DNA of 64,000 bases from contig CM074864.1 of assembly GCA_037501455.1 (NCBI GenBank), positions 25,972,001 to 26,036,000 on the forward strand, written 5' to 3'. Under the pieces are notes generated by a model. It did not search any database and had not been told where the DNA came from. It saw nothing but the letters and a program-made list of their open reading frames with translations. Positions 45,742-56,236 of the stretch are shown here, piece after piece (the first letter of the stretch is position 1; each line of letters begins with the position of its first letter). The DNA is from Lantana camara (Eukaryota; Streptophyta; Magnoliopsida; Lamiales; Verbenaceae). The position numbers and the translations under genes are program-made.

Positions 45742-48700
45742 TGTAGCACCCCGAGCGAGGAGCACCACATCCCCCGCACCATAGCCCGACACGTGTGACG
45801 GAATGGGAGCTCCGCTCACGCACCAAGCCATGGCGAACAGGTGATAAATAAAACACACCTAAGCTAGGCGGTCTAGACCCTGAAACGGTGTGCGCAACAA
45901 TTCGAAAACCAGAAGTGGAAGCACAGGATCAACATACACACATGCAAGGCCACGGGCCAGCAGAAATTAAAGCGTACACTCCACATGCAAACTTGGGCAC
46001 ACAGTCCAAGTTTTGGGACATAAGGTAAGGCCCAGAAAGGGCAATTCTAATCATATACATATCAGATTTGAATCAAATTACAAACTTATACATAACCTCA
46101 GAATGAAAAGGCAAAAGCAATGAAGATGCAGAATGTAAAGACTCGACCCGAACGACTCAAAAGAAGACCGCCGCCTAGCACGAACCCAAACCTAGCACCT
46201 GCAACTGAAGGGGGAAAGAGAGGGGTCAGTCTACAACTCGACTGAGTGAGGGGGGCTGACGCACACCCAACACGTATCTACATATAGAGCAAGGCATGTA
46301 TTAAACAAAAGACTATGAACCGGGATTACGGTTTTACATACCAAAGCCATTTTCCAAAAGTACTCTTACTTATTCATATATTCGTATATTCTTAAGTTTG
46401 AAAACTCGTAAGGATTCATAGATTCAAGTACGCATATGGATTCATATTAAAAACTCATAGGGATTCATATTGTAACTCATAAGGATTCTTATATTCAGAT
46501 CGATTCATAACATAGCGTAGAAATCTCATATTGAAAACAAACTCTCTTATCCCGTTTCATAATCAACGTAATAAAAGAATCTAAATACCCGGTGAGTTCG
46601 GGTCTCCAACCTTACTCCTTAATCAAAAGACTCAAAAGATTTATAAAGAAGCATAAACTCATAAATTCATAAGATTCATAAATTCAAAGATTCATATTCC
46701 CGTATTCCAACCTTCTCCGAAAGTCTGCACGCGGGTTACGGGCCCACATCGTGCAACTCAATATACGCAGGGTCACGAACCCACAACGTACCTTCTCCAG
46801 CCTCAGCCGAAGGCTCAAAGCACCACGCCTTCCCCATCTCCCTCAGAGTCGCGCGTAGGTACTTCAAAGGCGTGTACACAGGGGTGATAACCGGCGACCG
46901 CAACAGCCGTACCGGGTCTCCCTTACCCACACCTCCGGGGCCCAGGGATTCATAAGATTCAAAAGGATTCATAAGACTCATAAAGAAACATACCTAACTA
47001 GCGAAACCTAAAAACATATGACTCATACTTAAGAAAAATACCATAAGAAGCATACCTTACCGTGCAACTCGGCATATGCTATACACATACCTCTCCGTGT
47101 CTTCCAAATTCATAAGATGCTAAAGGAGATCCATAGTTCACTTGACACCTCACGGTTTGGAGCATAGCCTCGTTGCAAAACCATTTTAAGCTTATATATG
47201 CCCATACGTATAATTTCAGAAGAATTCATATGAAATCGAATAACAAGATTCATAACATATCATAAGACACATATTTAATATACATATAGTGCATACATTC
47301 GCATGCGGGGTGAGAAAACATCACATTAAGGCCATAGGTCGCTTATCTAAAAGAAACGATCCTAACCCTCAACTTACACCGACGTGGCCAAGAAAGAGAC
47401 AAATGATTCACCCCGGAATCAACTCGAATCACAAAACACCACCCCAGGTGCACCTGGACAAACCGAAGATAATATGCAAAACTTAGACTCGAGGAACCAT
47501 ATAGACGCACGACATATGCTTAGTCACGTAAGAGATGCAAATACTTAGTCAAAAGCTCATACACGTATCAAATTCATACAAGACGTGCAAAAACACACAT
47601 ATCATAGCTTAACAAATTCATAATATGCATTAAAGCATATTCATGTGCACAATTAATGCATAATGAAGCATCTAAAAACATAACAAGGCGCATAAGCGAT
47701 TCGTACAAACAACTCACATTACTTAAGAAACATAAAATGCATAAAAAGAGCATATACCTACACTTACACATGCTAAAACAAGTTAGGAATAAGTTCGGAG
47801 GTGGAAAGACACAAGAAAAATGGAATAAGAACATAAAAAGGGGTTCCGAGTGAAATTGGGATAAAGCTGACAGATTTTCGAAATTGACAAGCTGTACGAA
47901 AACAGGAATATCTTGAGTTTTAGGAATGGGAATTGACTTTTGCTTAATGGAAATGAAACTAGACACATAGATATTTTAAATGGTATGTGTCTTGAATCGT
48001 GGTTCAAAGCGAGTCGAAAATGGCGTAGGTTTGAAGTTGAACGAGTGCAGACTCTAGGCCAAGTGGCGACACCAAATTAAAACAATTATATCTCACAATC
48101 TAGAATGAATTTTGGGGTGATTCAAATTGGAGATTGTTCTACACTCAATAAGGTTGAACATATCCAAAAATCAGGTCAATCTGAGATCATATGAGGGGGT
48201 ACCCGGCCTGTGAAAAACAAGGCAGAAATCTACCCGGCCGGGGAAAACAGTGTAGAAACTTTCTGCACTAAATCTACCCGCCCGGGTACTTTTAACACAC
48301 AAAACTACCCGCCCGGGTAGTCCTTCTGGATGAGAAAAAGAAGCAGAAACAGGGGCTAAATAAGGACGAAACCAAAAACGATCAAAACCACCTCAAAACT
48401 AAACCAAATGCAATGAAAATCAAGGCACAAGTTCATGGAAACATGCTCTAACACATATCTTAAACTTAAGGCATGAAACAAACAAGAAACCAAGTTTCCA
48501 TTTCATCTTCTTAAAGCTCCATTAATGGAGTTATATGCAATGCTTACCCAACAATGAAAATTCCAACATTTATGCAACAGGGGAACTCAAAAGAAGAACA
48601 TATATCAAATTTAGATCATATAATTCAAGTATGAAGGCAAGAGATCAAATTTTCATACAAGCATACTATTCATTATCTTCTCCAAGTTCATTGAATCAAG

Positions 48701-49285
48701 AAAGGAAAGCAAGATTCAATCGGTAGAATCGAACCACGTAAGGAGAGGATCACAAATCTTACCTTGAATCTTCGATCGGTTGGTCGGATCTCGCAAGCTT
48801 GAGCCAAAGCTTGAAGGGCCAAATGGGCAGGTTTTCTTCTTCTCCTTTCTTGCCTTGTTTTGATCGTTCCAAAATGAGGAAAAAAGGGAAGATATTTTCA
48901 GCCATAAAGGGATGAAACAGGTCGGTTTACGGGTCGGGTAAAAAAGGATCCGGTCCACTCGGATCGGATTTTAAAACGGTAGGGGTATCAAACGGCTTTA
49001 GAAAATTAAAAGTTTAATTTCATCGAATCCGAATCCTCGAAACGAACTCAATGACAAGGTCGGAATTCGAATTCGAATTCCTGAGCTCAAGGTAGCCACG
49101 AGGGCTAAAACACCCTTAATCGACAAATATTGGACGATTGAGTCCAAGTACATTTAATAAATTCTAAAGCGCATATGATTAAATAAAATTACAAATTGAC
49201 ACATAAGGCATGCTAATCACATAATTACCGAATTAAACTCTCCCGAGACATCGTACCTGGATTGCCGAGAAGACGGGGTGTTACA
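45742..49285 (-). repeat. Gypsy 3' LTR, minus strand
   Basis: In sense orientation it runs TGTAACACCCCGTC (49285) to CTCGGGGTGCTACA (45742), 3.54 kb. A PPT abuts it at 49286, so it is a 3' LTR. It has CTACCCGCCCGGGTAG hairpins (48198-48320) and the conserved block (about 47870-48035). It is related to the solo LTR at 14223. ORFs such as 47574-47966 and 48716-48958 are LTR sequence. Confidence 0.9.
48198..48320 (-). repeat. Four-unit CTACCCGCCCGGGTAG palindrome array
   Basis: Units are ggtacccggcctg (48198-48210), CTACCCGGCCGGGG (48230-48243), TACCCGCCCGGGTA (48275-48288) and CTACCCGCCCGGGTAG (48305-48320). The last two are near-perfect. They sit next to the conserved LTR block, as in the other families. 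Confidence 0.82.
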
Positions 49286-49794
49286 AACTCCCCCCTTAAG
49301 AGAACCTGGTCTCCAGGTTCGCCTGCTCGAGTTTCAAGCTCGAACAACCTTCCGTATTCACCTAAGTTCGAGGTTCATGACGTCCCGATGAGGGTTAGCT
49401 CGAGAAAGGTCTTCATGCACTAGGGGTTTGAATCTCCAAATCAATCCGATCATTTGAGTTGCTCGATCGACTCGCACGAAAAAGAGGGTCTAAAGTAGAT
49501 TCAACTCTCACCGTTTGAGTTCATTTGAGTTAAATCTCGAGCTCAGTCACATTGATTACACGACCAAGCTCCAACTGAATCTCCTTCTTGTCTACGATCT
49601 AAGGTCCGCAGTGTCTAACATCCGAACCCTTTCTTACACCGCCAAAATCTTCAAGAGGTTGTTGATCTCGTTGCAAAGCTCGACCCTCATCTCACCGAAG
49701 CAACATTCTCGAACACTCAAAACACAAAATAAAACTAAAGATGCATGATGCACGTGATATGTGTGTTCAAGGTACCTTTCACCGATGTGGGAAA
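49286..49794 (-). other. Very short internal region with PPT, no genes
   Basis: Only 509 bp separate two minus-strand LTRs. The end next to 49285 has a PPT (minus strand ...cttaaggggggagtt). The other end (tttcccacatcggtgaaagg after the LTR at 49795) lacks a recognisable tRNA primer site. No gag or pol is present. The flanking LTRs belong to different families, so this is a deletion derivative or a junction of two elements rather than a clean miniature element. The ORF at 49515-49748 is not supported. Confidence 0.65.
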
Positions 49795-52700
49795 TGTAGC
49801 ACCCCACACGTGAGGCACCACATCCCCCGCACTATGGCTCAATACGAGTAACGAAATGGTAAATCCGCACCCGTATCAACCCATAGCGAACGGGAGACAA
49901 ACAGAAAACCCTCCTAAGCTAGGCGGAACTTAGACCCTGCAATAATAACCAATCAACAAAATGTAATATATCGGAAAACTAAAATTCAAACACACAAACC
50001 ATAAGCAGACTTGGGCTCTTCAGGCCTCTTTTAAACTCATAATCGAGGCCCAACAAAAGCAATTCAATACCAATTATACAAGATTCAACTCCATAAACTT
50101 ACAAGGTCGAATCATTCACAAATTTCAATACATAACGTGAATGCAGGGACGCTTCTAACATAACTTGACAGACTCAAACTCAACACAACTCCGCCTAGCT
50201 CGAAACTCCAAGGCCAACCTGCACACTAAAGTGTTGGGGAGGGAGAGGGTCAGTCTCTAGAAGACTGAGTGAGCAGGAGCGATACATATATATATAAGAA
50301 ACATGCACATGCAAGTCATAAATCCCGAGCAAAGGTTTTATTGGAAGTTAGTTCCCACGAAGGGCAAGAAAATAAATAAACAATGCTCGAACTTTACGAC
50401 GAATTCATATTAAATTCATTAGGTTCGTAATTTAGACATAAACATAAAGGCTCGATGAGTGAGCGTGCATCATCTCCAACCAAACTCCGACCGTGTACGT
50501 CAAATATCAATAATACTTTAAGTAGGTGATCATGCAATATATCATAATACACGCATATCATATATCAAATCATAAAACATATTCGTTTGGGCAATCCGTG
50601 TCCCGGCCTTCCCGCACGGTGCATAACAATCATATCATAACATAATCATATTCATAAAACAAGTTTCAACCTTCTTCCTCCGGCGGTGGACGGGTTTGCA
50701 AGGCCCGACCACCTAAACATATCATTGTGGCTATGAGGTTCATGAGGCCTCAAAGCCCAATTAGCGTTTCCTTCATCAAAAACTCCTTGACGAGGTCCGT
50801 TTCGCCGTAATATAGTGGAACTAGCACATGGGATCACCGTCGGCCCATACCTCCCCGGATAGCCACATGTACTAAGTCCCTGGGCCCGTGCAATCATAAT
50901 CATGTCTTGCCAAAACATATCAATTCATAAGAAACATAACATAATTCGTAAGTCATTCGAAAAAGGTTTACTCGATCAATATTTACTCGGTACGTTTCAT
51001 TTGAAAACCATATATAACTATATTAGGTTTTTGGCCAAAGCTTGTCATATACGGTTGTAGGGTTTTATACATAACTAGAACGAAAACACCCTCACCTGAA
51101 ACATGACGATACAAGGGTACGAGTTACCGAGTGCCTGAAAGATCAAGATCTCTCCACCCTGGAGATAAACTATACAAAAGACAACGTAACGTGTTCGTGA
51201 GACTCATGACTCTATATGAACCAAATATGACGTACGACATGAAATGAACATGATATAAGTGTATAAGAAATAATATTATGTAATGAACATGTTCATGTGC
51301 ACTATTAACGTCTTTAAATCATATAAACGAGCCATTCATTTGATATTATAAACGTTCATATTCATTCAAGTTCAATCTATTCATATATTTCGAAATTCAT
51401 AGCAATATCTAACAAAATCTTGAAACCATAGTCACATTGTACCTTTTAACATGTTTACATTGAATATAATAAATAAAAAGGGCAAAGAGTATCACTTAAG
51501 ACATCAAAAGAATACAAGAAGGTACTTAACATTTCATATAGAAGCATTCAAGCCACGTCAGAGCAATTCACCAAAAGCATGCCTAAATCTCATCCCAAAG
51601 TTATGAAATTAAACCAAAATACTCCCATCACATAGCAAAACAAGTTCATAGTTCAACACAATTGAAGATAAAGGCATTAAAAAGGTGAAATAATCACAAA
51701 CCGGAAAGGAAAAGACAAGAAATGCGCAGGGGGAGGGACACGCCCGTGTCCCTCAATTAAACTAGACTGAGACACGGGGGTGTCTCAGTATAGAACTGAA
51801 AAAAGGCCATGACACGCGGGTGTCTCACCTTATAAGGCAACTGAGACACGGGGGTGTCACGGTACAAACTCAAAAATGCAACCAAAGCTTACCGGCAAAC
51901 AAACCCTATACAAAATCAGTCCCAAAAACATACCAAATCAACTCCAAATCTTATGAAACTTGATATAAGACATATTTAGCATGTTAGGAGCATTTTTAAT
52001 TTAGAGTGCAAAGTCCAAATCACACGTTAAGAGCACCAAAATCATACAGCAAACCTGGGGCGCCAAACCCGCACATATGAGCTCAATTGTTCAATCATGC
52101 CATGATCAAGTACTTAGGGGTTGAATCTGAATCTAAAACCTTGGGGAATGCATGCTAACATACTAAAAAACTAATATAAATCATATATATGCAAAATGGC
52201 ATGAATTGAAACACATTAGAATGACCAACAAGTCACAACACGCAACAGCAGCAGGTCTGTCAAGGATCATGCATAAGAACAGGTCATGTACTTCGGTTTT
52301 GGGGCTTAAAATGGATCCAAAAGCTTGCAACATGAATGCTAACATATAAAGCAATGAATGTACATCATATCCATGCAAATTCACACGAAAAGAAGGTCAT
52401 TTGATCAAGCAACAAACCATAACTTCACGCAGCAGTCTCGAAACAGAGGAGGCAGTTTTGCAATCAAGTTTCAAGCTTAAGATCTCATAATTTCTCCAAA
52501 GAATCTAAAGAGTAAATCATTCATACATCACCTACTATCAGTTAGGCTTCGAATGGACAAGGGAACAAGCTCATAATATCAGTTTTCAAGCACAAAATCA
52601 AGCAACAAAGGCAAAATGTGCAGCAGCAGTTCGAAAAACTGGGGAGGGGATCTAACCTCAAGTTTCATACTCAAAAACTCTCATTTCATCCAAGGGTTCT

Positions 52701-53827
52701 AAATAGAAATCATCCATAAATCATCTATCATGGCTTGGGTATCAAAAAGGAAGAGAAACAAGTTCATATAACCAGGTTTCATGCAAGAAATCAGCCCCAA
52801 TCCTAAGCTACTCCAAGAAGGTAAGAATCCCTCAAAAATCCTAACATGTTCTAAATGAAACCCTTAAAAAATCTGAAGAAAAACAAGAAATAAATGGATG
52901 AAATCAAGCATAAAAGAGTATAGGATCCATAAATATTCATATCTTGAAGATTTGGTGAAGAAAGATGGTGATTTAAGCTCAAAATCACAAAAATGGCTAA
53001 AGTTCTTCCTCATTCTTCTCTCCCTCTTTCTCGATCAGTAGCAGCAGCAAATGGGGGGTGTTTGGCTCGTTTTTGATGATGAAAGAGGAGGAGAAAGGGG
53101 CTAACTCAAGTACACAATCATGGTTTAAAGTATGGTTAGGTTTAGGTTGGCTTAAAGGGTCCCACCATGAAGACTAGTCAACAAAAGGGTTCTTCTTGCA
53201 CGAGTTGTTCGTTACGGTTGGATTTCGGAGGTCCTAATGTTCTCAAAAAGGTATGAGGCTTGTTCCATTGTCTCTGAATCATCGATACAAAGGCAAAGGA
53301 GTTGTCGGAATTTGAATCCGAATTCCCGAGCTCAAGATATCACGTACGGAACCAAGGGTGCGCTAATTGCTCGTTAGCCCCCGATTTGGTTCCACAATTC
53401 AAAATAAATTCGTTAACACGTCAAATGAATTCGAAAACATAAACCGAGCATATAGACATGTTCATAACACATATATTTACGACATACTAAATTTCCATAA
53501 CATTCCGATATCCTTTCATATAAGAACGAAGCATAAACAAACAATCATGCGCATAACTTTAATAAATTCATGCATTATAATTTAAAACTAAACTTTAAAT
53601 TCCATTTTAAATATAATCCAAGGTCAACGGATTTGAATAAATTAATGCAAAGGATTAATGCATAATTAATTAACATAATACTTAATTAACAATTTCATAA
53701 TAGAATTAAATAATAAAATTAAATACGAAACACTTATAAACAATTAATCACATAGTTAGCTAATTTAATTGCGCAATTTATAAACAAATACGACACATTA
53801 GTTTAAACGAAAAACCGGGGCGTTACA
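49795..53827 (-). repeat. Large Gypsy 3' LTR, minus strand, divergent family
   Basis: In sense orientation it runs TGTAACGCCCCGG (53827) to GTGGGGTGCTACA (49795), 4.03 kb, with a PPT at 53828. It lacks the conserved block seen in other LTRs but has a GACACGGGGGTGTC hairpin array (51735-51862). A second copy of part of it, 51119 to about 52500, is at 62632-64000. Repeated non-coding phrases (caacaaaccataacttcacgcagcag, around 52200-52640) suggest internal tandem duplication. Confidence 0.85.
51735..51862 (-). repeat. Four-unit GACACGGGGGTGTC palindrome array
   Basis: Units are GGGACACGCCCGTGTCCC (51735-51752), a 22-base palindrome with arms CTGAGACAC (51767-51788), TGACACGCGGGTGTCTCA (51810-51827) and a 22-base unit at 51841-51862. 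The corresponding copies at about 63247-63374 differ at several bases. The core is the same as in the otherwise different LTR at 57277. Confidence 0.85.
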
Positions 53828-55566
53828 ATCTCTCCCCATTAAAAAGAATCCGTCCTCGGATTCACTGCACGCCTAAAAACAACTAATGAGAGATTCCCCG
53901 TCTCTCACAAACAACAAGGAGAGAGCCCCGTCTCTCGAGCATCAATGAGAGAACCCCGTCTCTCCCACAACAATGAGAGAACCCCGTGTCTCGCAAGCAA
54001 AGAGAGCACCCCGTCTCTCGAACAAAAATAGAGCAAGGAAGTCTCCAATACTCCCAAGCCACACACGAAAAATCTAAAATCAAAATCACGTAAGGCGCCC
54101 ACGTTGATCATCAATTACTCTAAGTAATTTAACACGATAAGGAATCGAAACACCTAACATAAAAATTATTCAAGTTAAATTTGTATGGATGCATGTATCA
54201 TGGATGCTATAAGTACCGTTCACCGTAGTTGCAAAATTTAAAGTTGTGAGTTGTCGTTGTCCAGTGCATGATCTATCCTGAAGATAAGCTTAGTGTTCAG
54301 CTTGTCTTGAACCTCTTCAGGGTATCCCGGTGAAGCAATTGATGAATCCTCTAAGAATTATACTTTTAGACCACTTCTGACTTTTATTGCTACTCAACTT
54401 CTTCAATCCTTCCTTAACCTCTATTATTTTCTTTCAGTCGGACTAACTCTTCCAAGTAATCCAATTGACATTCACCTTTGCGTTTAGAATATTTGTTCCG
54501 ATGTCCAGTCCATATCTTCCATCCTTACCCATATCGGTGCTTAACATATCCCCGAGGATAACCACTCTGGGCAACCTTGATGATTCAATCACGATCTTAC
54601 AATGTTTATTCTCACGGTCTCTCTCAACACAAATCTTTTCCCACCTTCTGTTCCTATTGTCCGTTCATTCCCTTTGACCCCCTCAATGTTATATTCGATA
54701 ATTGGTCCCATATTTCTTTAATGAAAGACAGAAGGTTCTTGATGATTCTTGAAGTTTGAGGTCAATCCTCCAATTATCATCCTTTTCTATTTGGTCCCTA
54801 CCTAAGTTTCCTTCTGGATTACCGTTGATATAACTAATAACTCGATAATATTATCTTGGACCCCTTCGTACTTCATTGAATAAATCTTGATCGACACCAT
54901 CCTCTTATAAGATAGCTTGATTCAATTTTCCCTTGTTAATTATAACTTAGGAGGTCACAGAAACTCTCTTATAATTGAATCACCCCCAAATCGGAATTCC
55001 AGACATAGAAATGTTCAATAAACCCTTTTCTTTATATTTCAAAAAATCTTCACCCGAATTTGGCATCGTAACTTCTCTCTTAACAACTTAACCATTACCG
55101 TCGTCTTATTCATTTCCAATGGCCACCATTAGGACTTCCAGATTCTCCTTAATTTGCATCCCCGTTGTTGCTATTAACATATTTATTCGAGCACTACTTC
55201 CATCCTCCAATTTATCTTTCGGTCGTGCTCTCCCCCTTACCTAAAGTTCTTTATTTCCCACATCGTCTTTCTTGTCATGTGCCACCCTATTATTTCCTTT
55301 CCCTTAACTCAGATATGGTTCGAGCGAAGATATACTTGACAAATGAGGTGCCAGAGCTTCCTATCAAGTAAACACTAAAATGCATGTCGGGTAAAGATGT
55401 CAATGCATGTGTCACGTTTACATCAAGCATTTATGCAACACATTAGCGCAACGAAAACAAATAGAAATGTACAAATAAACATAAGTCCAGAAGAATAAAT
55501 AATTGATGCGAAGTATGATGCACGTTCAATGAATGTTTTGGAACCTGTCACCAATGTGGTAAATTG
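53828..55566 (-). other. Non-coding internal region of a minus-strand Gypsy derivative
   Basis: PPT-like purines (minus strand ...tttttaatggggagagat) abut the LTR at 53827. A five-unit hairpin array follows (53888-54019). The rest, to about 55566, has no gag or pol domain on either strand. It is pyrimidine-rich on the plus strand with many short ORFs. The far end (caccaatgtggtaaatt) resembles the LTR-proximal end of the 49286-49794 internal region, which suggests the lost 5' LTR joined here. Confidence 0.6.
53888..54019 (-). repeat. Five-unit GAGAGACGGGG..TCTCTC hairpin array before the PPT
   Basis: Units are at 53888-53906, 53918-53936, 53947-53964, 53975-53992 and 54002-54019, spaced about 28-30 bases. 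In sense orientation each has GAGAGACGGGG with TCTCTC closing a stem. The same array, in the same sense and just upstream of the PPT, is in the gag-only element at 60551-60680. Confidence 0.88.
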
Positions 55567-56236
55567 TTAGCTCAGTAGCTTTTCCTCGTTCCTCCAATTC
55601 CCGAGGTTACTTTGACTTAGTGATTATTCCTTGCCTTTCCCACGGCCTTCGAGATTTCCATGAATCTTTGTAAATCACTAGTACCTTCCACTATTCGAGA
55701 TTACAATTTCTTGATCCCTAATTCTTCCACGTCCACGGAGTTAGCATCCACACTTCTCCTCGAAATTCGACCTTTACTTCTAATCGTCACCTCCCCTCTA
55801 TTTGTATTTACCCAGGTACTTGCCTTCTAGAAACCCGACTTCTAATCACTAGGCTTAGTTCGAAGTCCTTCTTTGTAGACCCTTGGTGCATAACCTCTAC
55901 CGGACCCCTTTTATCTTAACTCCTCTTAATTGTTGATACCTCTTCAATGATCCAAATCCGGGACCAAAATACCTTCAAGGTTTTGTTCACTTCATTCCTT
56001 AGGTTGAAAGATCCCGTTGAATCCAATTAAAGCACTCCAAGTAGTGGATTCACATAAGTTGATCTTCTGAGTCACAACCATCCCTTGATTAACTCCTATT
56101 CCTATTTCACCAAATGTCCCTCTGCCATCGCATCGCCAAAGTCGAACCTCCTATTCTAAATCCTAACCGTTAATTGCAACTCAGTCTACGAAGCTACGCA
56201 TCTAGCATTCTCCACATTCCTCCCCAGGGCATCCTT
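55567..56236. other. Unassigned sequence between two retroelements
   Basis: No LTR termini, no coding region and no recognised repeat. The composition (pyrimidine-rich on the plus strand) is like 54280-55300, so it may be more of the same degenerate internal region. Confidence 0.4.

Noticed and set aside
49780..49792. cccacatcgg (minus) resembling the plant snRNA upstream element, also at 55255-55265 (plus)
   Set aside because: No correctly spaced TATA box or snRNA sequence follows at either place.
53888..54019. Regularly spaced short repeats resembling a CRISPR array
   Set aside because: The context is a plant LTR element, the repeats are hairpins of about 18 bases with 10-12 base spacers, and there are no cas genes.
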